Assembly: GCA_910584095.1 (NCBI GenBank)
Contig: CAJTYU010000009.1
Coordinates: 1 to 64,000, forward strand
DNA: 64,000 bases
Reading direction: 5' to 3'
Source: an uncultured Dorea sp.
GTDB taxonomy: Bacteria > Bacillota > Clostridia > Lachnospirales > Lachnospiraceae
The translations under genes were made by a program, and so were the position numbers. Within the stretch, counting starts at the first letter, position 1; each line of letters opens with the position of its first letter. Of this stretch, positions 58,080 to 64,000 are shown piece after piece. A model generated the notes under the pieces. That model searched no databases. It saw nothing but the letters and a program-made list of their open reading frames with translations, and had not been told where the DNA came from.

Positions 58080-58914
58080 AATTTTGAACCTCCTCAATTA
58101 TTTTATTGGGCGTGGATGCCCCTGCTGTAATACCTACTGTTTCCACGGACCTTAATTGATTCATATCCAAATCGTCAAGTGTCTGTATATAGTACGTATT
58201 GTTACATGCATGATTGCATATTTCAAATAATTTCTGGGTATTGGAGCTATGCATATCTCCCACGACAATCATCGCGTCTACCCCATCTGCAATGCTTTCT
58301 GCTTCTTTCTGACGTTCCGTTGTGGCATTGCAAATCGTATTTAAAACAATTATATCATAACCCTTTTTTAAAATAATTTCAACTATATCTTTGAATTTAT
58401 TGTAATTATATGTCGTCTGGGCAACAACACATATTTTCCTGTCCTTCGGCAGAACCAATCCGGCTGCGTCCTCTATGGTTGAAACCACGACGGAATCTCT
58501 GCCGGCCCATCCTTTGATTCCTTCCACCTCCGGATGGTCGGAATTTCCAATAATTATCAGTACGTTTCCTTTTTCCTCTTCTTCCATGGCAATCCGATGG
58601 ATTTTTTTTACATAAGGACAAGTCGCGTCCACATAGGGAATCCCCAGTTCTTCCAGTCTGTCGCAGACCCGTTTCGGAACTCCGTGGGAACGGATAATCA
58701 CAATCCCGTCTTTCGCCTGTTCCAGTTCGTCTTCTCCTCTAAGAACCGTAACCCCTCTTGCTTCCATGTCCCTGATTACCTCTGCGTTGTGTATGATCGG
58801 GCCATAGGTATATATTTTCCGGCCCGGATGTTCGGCAATCTGCCTGTATACCGTGTCCACAGCCCTTTTCACCCCAAAACAAAAACCTGCTGTCTCTGCA
58901 AGAATTACTTTCAT
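58060..58914 (-). CDS. ispH: 4-hydroxy-3-methylbut-2-enyl diphosphate reductase
   Basis: 284 aa. Final step of the MEP isoprenoid pathway, using a [4Fe-4S] cluster. The three ligand cysteines are in ETAGFCFGVKRAV (C12), DATCPYVKK and LNTICNATTERQ. GPIIHNAEVI and RSHGVPKRV supply active-site His residues, and ITAGASTPNKIIEEV closes the domain. ATG at 58914 with GGGAGGAAAGAGT upstream; the longer frame to 58974 is not used. It ends inside rpsA. Confidence 0.96.
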   Translation of the reverse strand: MKVILAETAGFCFGVKRAVDTVYRQIAEHPGRKIYTYGPIIHNAEVIRDMEARGVTVLRGEDELEQAKDGIVIIRSHGVPKRVCDRLEELGIPYVDATCPYVKKIHRIAMEEEEKGNVLIIIGNSDHPEVEGIKGWAGRDSVVVSTIEDAAGLVLPKDRKICVVAQTTYNYNKFKDIVEIILKKGYDIIVLNTICNATTERQKEAESIADGVDAMIVVGDMHSSNTQKLFEICNHACNNTYYIQTLDDLDMNQLRSVETVGITAGASTPNKIIEEVQNYVRINF

Positions 58915-58983
58915 ACTCTTTCCTCCCATTCCGCCGCTTTGTACGCCGCCTCCCCTGCCGCGCCAGACAGGCAATATACGGAT

Positions 58984-59643
58984 TTATGAATTACACAGCT
59001 TTAAAATCGCATCCGTCACCTCTTCGATCGTCATGTCGGAGCTGTCAATCAATACAGCGTCCTCCGCCTGCCTAAGAGGTGCGGTCTCTCTTGTCATGTC
59101 TCTGTGATCCCTTTCCTTAATATCGCCCGCAATCTGCTTAATATCACAGGCTGCTCCTTTCGCCTTCAGCTCGTCATACCGCCTTTTCGCTCTTGTCTCC
59201 ACACTGGCGGTAAGATATACCTTTACATCCGCATCGGGCAGAATATTGGTTCCAATGTCCCTTCCATCCATTACAACATCCTTTTCCTTTGCCAGAGTCC
59301 GCTGCAGCATAAGGAGCTTCTCCCTCACCTCCGGAATCGGGGAACTCTTAGACGCCATATCGCCAACCGCTTCTTCCCTCAGTCTTCCGGTAATATTTTC
59401 ACCATTCAAATAAACCTGCTGCACGCCGTTCTCATACCCGATGCTTACATCCGCGTCCTGACAGGCGCGGATAATTCCTTCCGTGTCCTCCGGCAGGATA
59501 TGATTCTTCAGCAAATAAACCGCAAGTCCTCTATACATTGCCCCGGTATCTACATAGATATACCCCTTCTTGTGTGCCACCTGCTTTGCAATGGTACTTT
59601 TTCCCGCTCCTGCAGGCCCGTCAATCGCTATATTATATCCCAT
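58984..59643 (-). CDS. cmk: Cytidylate kinase
   Basis: 219 aa. Phosphorylates CMP and dCMP. P-loop IAIDGPAGAGKSTIAKQVA, KGYIYVDTGAMYRGLA, VVMDGRDIGTNILPDADVKV and the Arg-rich LID region KERDHRDMTRETAPL followed by DAVLIDSS. The length and motifs match family norms. It lies upstream of ispH on the same strand with a 69-base gap, in the conserved order baiN-cmk-ispH-rpsA. Confidence 0.97.
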   Translation of the reverse strand: MGYNIAIDGPAGAGKSTIAKQVAHKKGYIYVDTGAMYRGLAVYLLKNHILPEDTEGIIRACQDADVSIGYENGVQQVYLNGENITGRLREEAVGDMASKSSPIPEVREKLLMLQRTLAKEKDVVMDGRDIGTNILPDADVKVYLTASVETRAKRRYDELKAKGAACDIKQIAGDIKERDHRDMTRETAPLRQAEDAVLIDSSDMTIEEVTDAILKLCNS

Positions 59644-59666
59644 ACTGCCTACGCCTTTCTAAATTA

Positions 59667-60110
59667 TTATAACAATTCAATTCCTTTCTTAACATTTGTG
59701 CACCGCTCCAGAAGGAACTTCTTCAAATCCGCAAGACTTCTGCCCTTTACGCTCCCCTTCTTCAAGCCGACGAATGATTCCTTTTTCCGCTTCTTTCCCG
59801 CGACAAAAACCAGCGTAGTGTCTGTCTCGTATATTGCCTCAATCTCTGTATACTGGTATTCCTGAATCACGTCGCCTGTGGTGCAAACAAAATGCTCTTC
59901 AAAAAACTCTGCTTTGATCGTCCGCTCCCTGCGGCTGATTTTCCGGATTTCCTTCCATCGTTCGTCGGTCTTTTCAAGAACCTTTTCCCGGATATCCGGA
60001 GATTTAAATATTCCGATCCTCTTCGAATTCTTGTAACTGTAATAGGCGTCAAACATCTCTTCAACAGCCTTCTTTGACTCTCTGTATTCCATATAAAACT
60101 TTGCTTCCAC
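59667..60110 (-). CDS. YcxB-like domain protein
   Basis: 147 aa, soluble and basic. The C-terminal half reads EYQYTEIEAIYETDTTLVFV and SFVGLKKGSVKGRSLADLKK, the pattern of the YcxB-like domain; the two membrane helices found in many YcxB proteins are absent. The N-terminal half is helical and charged. GTG start with GGAGG 7 bases ahead. It lies between the BaiN-like gene and cmk. No function is known for this family. Confidence 0.75.
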   Translation of the reverse strand: MEAKFYMEYRESKKAVEEMFDAYYSYKNSKRIGIFKSPDIREKVLEKTDERWKEIRKISRRERTIKAEFFEEHFVCTTGDVIQEYQYTEIEAIYETDTTLVFVAGKKRKKESFVGLKKGSVKGRSLADLKKFLLERCTNVKKGIELL

Positions 60111-60129
60111 TTACGTACCTCCATGTCCC

Positions 60130-61356
60130 TTACCGTATTGCCTGCGCCGCCGTATATGCGGTAGACCATGCAATCTGCAGATTAAATCCGCCGGTTACCG
60201 CATCCAGATCCAACACTTCTCCTGCAAAATACAGATTCGGAACTATCTTTGATTCCATAGTCCCCGGATCAATCTCCTTTACAGAGACGCCGCCCCTAGT
60301 AATAATCGCTTCATTATAATCCCTTAACCTTGTCAGAGTCAGCCTCAAATCCTTGATCAGCCGCACAAAATTCCTGCGTTCTTCCCTTGAAACGGCATTC
60401 ACCTGTTTCTCCGGCAAAATCCCGCTTAATTGGACCATAACAGGAATCAATTTAGCCGGAAACATCTTTCCAAGCGCATTCTTAAACTGACGGTTCTTAT
60501 TCGCCTCAAAATCCCTCAGCATTCTATCATCGAGCTGTTTCTCTGAGAGCGCGGGCTTTAAATCAATAGAAAGGGTAAGATTTTCTTTCTTCAGCCAGCT
60601 GCCAATCCTGCTGCTGGCGCTTAAGATAACCGGACCGCTGACCCCGAAATGGGTAAACAGCATCTCTCCGAAGTCTTCATACAGCTTCCGGCCTCCAATC
60701 CAAACCGATACCGCTGCGTTTTTTACCGCCAGCCCTTGAAGCGCCGGAACCCATGGCTCTTTCGTTTCTATGGGAACCAGTCCCGGCGACAGACCGTTTA
60801 CCTGATGTCCAAAAAACTTCGCCCAGAGGTAACCGTCTCCCGTGGAGCCGGTGGACGGATAAGATAAACCGCCCGTAGTAATCACACAACTGTCCCCAAA
60901 AAATTTCCGACCGTCTTTTGTCTGCACTGCAAAACCTTTCTTCTCCGGAATAATTTCCTTCACAGCCGAATTTAAATGCAGGATTACTTTCTGTCTCTTC
61001 ATTTCTTCTGTCAGCGCCCGGAGCACATCGGAAGAATGATCCGAGACCGGAAACACCCGTCCGCCCCGCTCTACTTTCAGCTTTAACCCCAGTTTTTCAA
61101 AAAACTGCATTACATTCTGATTAGTATACCCATAAAAACTACTGTATAAAAATCTGGAATTACTTAAAACAGCCTCAAACAGCTCCTCCACATCACAGGC
61201 GTTGGTAAGATTGCATCTCCCTTTCCCTGTAATAAACAGCTTCCTGCCAGGACGGTCGTTCTTTTCAAACACCTGAACCTGATGCCCCAGCTTCGCGGCA
61301 TGTACAGCGGCAAACATGCCCGCCGCGCCTGCGCCTACAATCAACACTCTGCTCAT
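60130..61356 (-). CDS. BaiN/HI0933-like FAD-dependent oxidoreductase
   Basis: 408 aa. The N-terminal Rossmann motif is RVLIVGAGAAGMFAAVHAAK, followed by VQVFEKNDRPGRKLFITGKG with RCNLTNA, then CVITTGGLSYPSTGSTGDGY and MFTHFG-type LFTHFGVSGPVIL. The C-terminal FAD motif is LYFAGEVLDLDAVTGGFNLQ and IAWSTAYTAAQAI ends it. The family includes BaiN, reported in bile acid 7-dehydroxylation, but most members have unknown substrates. I use the ATG at 61356, one base after the RpiR stop; upstream starts at 61368/61365 are possible. Confidence 0.92.
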   Translation of the reverse strand: MSRVLIVGAGAAGMFAAVHAAKLGHQVQVFEKNDRPGRKLFITGKGRCNLTNACDVEELFEAVLSNSRFLYSSFYGYTNQNVMQFFEKLGLKLKVERGGRVFPVSDHSSDVLRALTEEMKRQKVILHLNSAVKEIIPEKKGFAVQTKDGRKFFGDSCVITTGGLSYPSTGSTGDGYLWAKFFGHQVNGLSPGLVPIETKEPWVPALQGLAVKNAAVSVWIGGRKLYEDFGEMLFTHFGVSGPVILSASSRIGSWLKKENLTLSIDLKPALSEKQLDDRMLRDFEANKNRQFKNALGKMFPAKLIPVMVQLSGILPEKQVNAVSREERRNFVRLIKDLRLTLTRLRDYNEAIITRGGVSVKEIDPGTMESKIVPNLYFAGEVLDLDAVTGGFNLQIAWSTAYTAAQAIR

Positions 61357-61357
61357 A

Positions 61358-62278
61358 CTACTCATCATCTCCGCCAAGGTTGTGAAATTCCACCTTGTCC
61401 GTTACCATATTCAATTCGTCTTTACTGTATACCTCATACTCGTCCCAGATCTGCTCCAGCATTTCCAGCGTGGATACAACTTCCTTCTGCTTCTTCATGC
61501 ACAGGGCAACCACAAGCGCATTTACGACGCTCAGAGGCGCCACCAGCGAATCCACAATGGATGCCATATCGCTTCTTGCAATCAGGTTGCAGGAAGAATA
61601 CAGATTAATGGGTGAATGAACGCTGTCCGTCAGCGTGATCACCTTCGCGCTCCTGTTGCTGGCAAATTCCAAAGCCTTCAGCGTCCGCATAGAGTACCGG
61701 GGAAAACTAATCCCTATTACCACATCTTCTTTCCCGACGCGGATTAACTGCTCAAAAATCTCACTGGAGGTGTTTGAATTGATCAGAGTCACATCCTCGC
61801 ATATCAGATGCAGATAATAGCTGAGAAAACTTGCAAGAGGCGCGCAGCTTCGGATACCGATCACGTAGATCCTCCTTGCGTTTAATATGGTATCTACCGA
61901 CATCTCAAACGCATCCTGATCCACGCTCCCCATGGTCAGCTTAATTTTCTCTATATCCGACTGCAGCACCGACGCTAAGATCTCTCCCTGACTGATGCGT
62001 CCATAGGTTACCTCCATTCTCTGGATGGAATTCAGCTTCGTCCTTACCAGTTCCTCCAACGCCTTTTGAAATTCCGGATATCCCTTATATCCCAAGGTCA
62101 TAGCAAACCGGACTACCGTAGATTCGCTGACGCCTACCACTTCCCCCATTCTGGCTGCTGTGAGAAACGCCGCCTTGTCATATTCCTGACGGATATAATC
62201 TGCCAGTTTTTTCTGCCCTTTGCTAAGTCTTGAATATTTTTCGTCAATCTTATTCAGCAGTTCGTTATTTGTTCTCAT
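61358..62278 (-). CDS. MurR/RpiR-family transcriptional regulator
   Basis: 306 aa. N-terminal HTH_6 domain (residues 1-77: LSKGQKKLADYIRQEYDKAA, GEVVGVSESTVVRFAMTLGY). The C-terminal SIS sugar-phosphate-binding domain (~125-260) has RRIYVIGIRSCAPLASFLSY, IGISFPRYSMRTLKALEFAS and AKVITLTDSVHSPINLYS. Such regulators respond to a sugar phosphate, often an amino sugar. ATG at 62278 with GGAAG upstream. No sugar operon is adjacent; the next gene, the BaiN-like one, starts one base after the stop. Confidence 0.92.
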   Translation of the reverse strand: MRTNNELLNKIDEKYSRLSKGQKKLADYIRQEYDKAAFLTAARMGEVVGVSESTVVRFAMTLGYKGYPEFQKALEELVRTKLNSIQRMEVTYGRISQGEILASVLQSDIEKIKLTMGSVDQDAFEMSVDTILNARRIYVIGIRSCAPLASFLSYYLHLICEDVTLINSNTSSEIFEQLIRVGKEDVVIGISFPRYSMRTLKALEFASNRSAKVITLTDSVHSPINLYSSCNLIARSDMASIVDSLVAPLSVVNALVVALCMKKQKEVVSTLEMLEQIWDEYEVYSKDELNMVTDKVEFHNLGGDDE

Positions 62279-62315
62279 AATCGCTTCCACTCTTTCCTGA
62301 TCTCTGCAAGGCATA

Positions 62316-62349
62316 GATAAGACAGAATCCCCTCTTCTAGGATTCTGCC
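62316..62349 (-). terminator. Hairpin at the end of the thioesterase gene
   Basis: GGCAGAATCC/GGATTCTGTC (62349-62340 with 62330-62321) with a 9-base loop overlaps the thioesterase stop and is followed by TTATCT on the minus strand, 38 bases before the RpiR start. Confidence 0.65.
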
Positions 62350-62816
62350 TTCTCTGTCTCAGAATTATTCTCGTTATCCCCTCTTTTCTTTTCCAGCCGT
62401 TTCCCCTTGTCAAACTCCTTCTCAAACAGCTTATGGATCTCCGGATAACTCTTTTTCAATGAAATCGGCCTTCCCTGTTCATTTAGGAAGCAATGTTTGG
62501 TCACGCCTTTACACTGGACCATGTTTGTCGACTTATCAATCACCTGATAAGACACCGCAAGTTTGATGCCGTTGTACTCTGTGATCACGGCCCGGATCAG
62601 CACATTACCGCCAAAGCGTACCATGCGGAGAAAATCTGCCTCCACAGACAGAACCGGGCTGATAATTCCCATCTCCTCCATCTTCTGATAGCTGATTCCC
62701 ATCTGATCCATCAGATTGATCCTTGCCTCTTCAAACCACCGAATATAATTGGAATGATGTACAATTCCCATCTGGTCAGTTTCATAATATTGTACTTTAT
62801 GCCTGTATAATTTCAT
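62337..62816 (-). CDS. Acyl-CoA thioesterase, YbgC/4HBT hotdog family
   Basis: 159 aa. Hotdog-fold thioesterase: VQYYETDQMGIVHHSNYIRW carries the catalytic Asp in the usual place, followed by FEEARINLMDQMGISYQKM and VSYQVIDKSTNMV. The last ~20 residues are a charged tail (KGKRLEKKRGDNENN). It hydrolyses an acyl-CoA of unknown chain. It follows the aldo/keto reductase by 15 bases. Confidence 0.92.
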   Translation of the reverse strand: MKLYRHKVQYYETDQMGIVHHSNYIRWFEEARINLMDQMGISYQKMEEMGIISPVLSVEADFLRMVRFGGNVLIRAVITEYNGIKLAVSYQVIDKSTNMVQCKGVTKHCFLNEQGRPISLKKSYPEIHKLFEKEFDKGKRLEKKRGDNENNSETEKAES

Positions 62817-62831
62817 CTTTCATCTTTCCTT

Positions 62832-63716
62832 CTAGTCCGTCGGCAGACACAGACTTTTTGAGGTTCCTCTGGTACTTCCTCCGTCAGGATGAAGCCCTGA
62901 CCACCCGGTCTGTGCAAATGTTCCCAGACGGTACATATCTTCTCTGGTAATTTCAAATCCAAATACGTCCTGGTTCTGCTTCATCCGCTCCATAGCCGAA
63001 GACTTAGGCAGCGGTACGATCCCTCTCTGCACTGCGTACCGGATACAAAGCTGTGCGGCAGACACCTTATAATGTCCTGCGATTTCCAGAATCATCGGAT
63101 TATTTAAAAGCGCGCTCCGTCCGATCGGACTCCATGCCTGAACAAGGATGTCCCTCTCTTGACAGTACTGTACCGTCATCTCCTGAGTGTATCCCGGATG
63201 AAATTCAATCTGATTCACCGCCGGACTGACACGGCAGTGTTCCAGCAGATTCTCAATATGATGTGGAAGAAAATTACTGACGCCGATCGCCTTTATCTTT
63301 CCTTCTTCATATAATTCTTCCATTCCCTTCCATGTATCAATATCCAGCCTTTTCCAGTCTTCATACCCTTCTTCCGGAACCGGCCAGTGGATTAAATACA
63401 GATCCAGATAATCCGTCTTAAGACGGCTAAGCGTTCTCTCAAACGCTTCCTTTACTTCCCTATATCCCATCTCCGTCTTCCACGCCTTAGATGCAATGAA
63501 CAGCTCTTCTCTGGGAATTTGCTTTTCCCTAACAGCCTTCCCAAGACTTTCTTCCGTCTCATAAAACGAAGCTGTATCAAAATACCTGTATCCCGCGTCA
63601 ATCGCCGTTTTCAGCACTTCCGTGCTCTGACCGTCCGCCGCCTTAAATGTTCCAAATCCTACGCAAGGATTCTTTACCCCGTTATTTAATGTATAACTGT
63701 CATAAATCGTCTTCAT
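62832..63716 (-). CDS. Aldo/keto reductase
   Basis: 294 aa. NADPH-dependent (beta/alpha)8 reductase. The start is YTLNNGVKNPCVGFGTF, the catalytic tetrad is seen as D in YRYFDTASFYETEE (with Tyr), Lys in IASKAWKTEMGY and His in YLDLYLIHWPVPEEGYEDW. The C-terminal coenzyme region reads VQRGIVPLPKSSAMERMKQN. These features place it with the AKR5-like diketogulonate reductase group. The physiological substrate is unknown. First in line on this strand before the thioesterase gene. Confidence 0.95.
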   Translation of the reverse strand: MKTIYDSYTLNNGVKNPCVGFGTFKAADGQSTEVLKTAIDAGYRYFDTASFYETEESLGKAVREKQIPREELFIASKAWKTEMGYREVKEAFERTLSRLKTDYLDLYLIHWPVPEEGYEDWKRLDIDTWKGMEELYEEGKIKAIGVSNFLPHHIENLLEHCRVSPAVNQIEFHPGYTQEMTVQYCQERDILVQAWSPIGRSALLNNPMILEIAGHYKVSAAQLCIRYAVQRGIVPLPKSSAMERMKQNQDVFGFEITREDMYRLGTFAQTGWSGLHPDGGSTRGTSKSLCLPTD

Positions 63717-63728
63717 CTATATTTTCCT

Positions 63729-64000
63729 TTATCTCCCGCAGCACTTCTTATACTTCTTCCCGCTTCCGCAAGGGCATGGATCGTTGCGGCCAATCTTCTT
63801 CTCCTTGCGGATTGTGCCGGATTCCTTCTGCTCCTTATATAAAGACTTCAATTCATCCTCTGTGAAAATATTCTTCCACTGGGGAAGCCCATACAGCCAG
63901 TCCGCTTTTGCAGCAACCATATTTTTATAGAGAAGCGCCTTGTCAAATACCAGATTTACCTGCGTTTCCTCATCCATTGTCTCAATCGGATTGGCTTCTT
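63729..64000 (-). CDS. SEC-C motif protein, C-terminal part
   Basis: The last ~90 codons of a gene that enters from the right edge; its frame stays open to 64000, so any Met inside is not the true start. It ends with the SEC-C zinc motif IGRNDPCPCGSGKKYKKCCGR (Cys and Cys plus Cys and Cys). Before it: FDKALLYKNMVAAKADWLYG, LPQWKNIFTEDELKSLYKEQ. I recall similar proteins of ~200 residues in Lachnospiraceae. It is not SecA, since no helicase motifs precede the tail. Function unknown. It lies 12 bases before the aldo/keto reductase gene. Confidence 0.85.
   Translation of the reverse strand, partial: EANPIETMDEETQVNLVFDKALLYKNMVAAKADWLYGLPQWKNIFTEDELKSLYKEQKESGTIRKEKKIGRNDPCPCGSGKKYKKCCGR

Noticed and set aside
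59104..59865. Plus-strand ORF of 253 codons opposite cmk
   Set aside because: Spans two certain minus-strand genes and has no protein-like composition.
1..64000. CRISPR arrays, tRNA or rRNA genes, insertion sequences
   Set aside because: No regularly spaced repeats, no tRNA-like T-loop/acceptor pairs and no transposase were found on reading both strands; a tRNAscan and ISfinder search would settle it.

Overview
The window looks like a chromosomal segment of a spore-forming, anaerobic Clostridia, most likely a Lachnospiraceae gut bacterium. The reasons are an Rnf ferredoxin:NAD+ complex, a set of sporulation genes (SpoVB, SpoIIM, GerW, an alpha/beta small acid-soluble spore protein), a rubredoxin-fused flavoprotein and hemerythrin pair, and RNase Y. 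Gene orders familiar from this family also appear: cmk-ispH-rpsA, and ruvA-ruvB-zapA-U32-ftsW-pbp. Nearly all genes lie on the minus strand. The plus-strand exceptions are spoVB, apbE and a broken GyrI-like gene. I see no tRNA, rRNA, CRISPR array or intact mobile element.

Layout. 1-6.2 kb is a patchy stretch: the start of a B12-binding radical SAM gene, a sugar acetyltransferase, decayed fragments, a V4R sensor plus diguanylate cyclase pair, and the rubredoxin-flavoprotein/hemerythrin pair. 6.5-11.5 kb is the lower glycolysis cluster gap-pgk-tpiA-gpmI. 11.8-15.3 kb is an ECF sigma factor with an ABC-2 exporter. 15.4-19.5 kb is an iron-sulfur/tRNA thiolation operon (iscR-nifS-nifU-mnmA-PHP) behind a palindromic operator. 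19.6-27 kb holds spoVB, a degenerate XerD-like gene, spoIIM, a Nudix hydrolase, rny and a chemoreceptor. 27-31 kb holds recA-recX with a clear SOS box, a sodium:solute symporter and an SASP gene. 31-35.6 kb is yloU-fakA-recG and rpmB. 35.7-38.8 kb is a lactate module.

39-48 kb holds gerW-DUF2953, a PBP/FtsW pair, a U32 protease, zapA and ruvBA. 48-56.8 kb is a flavin-based electron transfer region: EetB-like and EetA-like genes, a divergent lipoprotein ApbE, and the complete rnfCDGEAB operon. 57-64 kb is rpsA-ispH-cmk, a YcxB-like gene, a BaiN-like flavoprotein, an RpiR regulator, a thioesterase, an aldo/keto reductase and the end of a SEC-C protein.

The most unusual gene is at 37.4-38.7 kb. 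It encodes a complete HPr phosphocarrier domain (His15 kept, Ser46 replaced by Asn) fused in frame to a complete D-lactate dehydrogenase. It lies just upstream of a lactate permease gene and behind a strong promoter with a Rex-type operator. This suggests that both sugar-uptake state (PTS) and redox state (NADH/NAD+) could act on lactate production. Other notable points are a tyrosine recombinase that has lost most of its catalytic residues, a 188-base out-of-frame overlap between ftsW-like and pbp genes, and the pairing of EetA/EetB/ApbE with Rnf. All function calls are from reading sequence; no database search was run.
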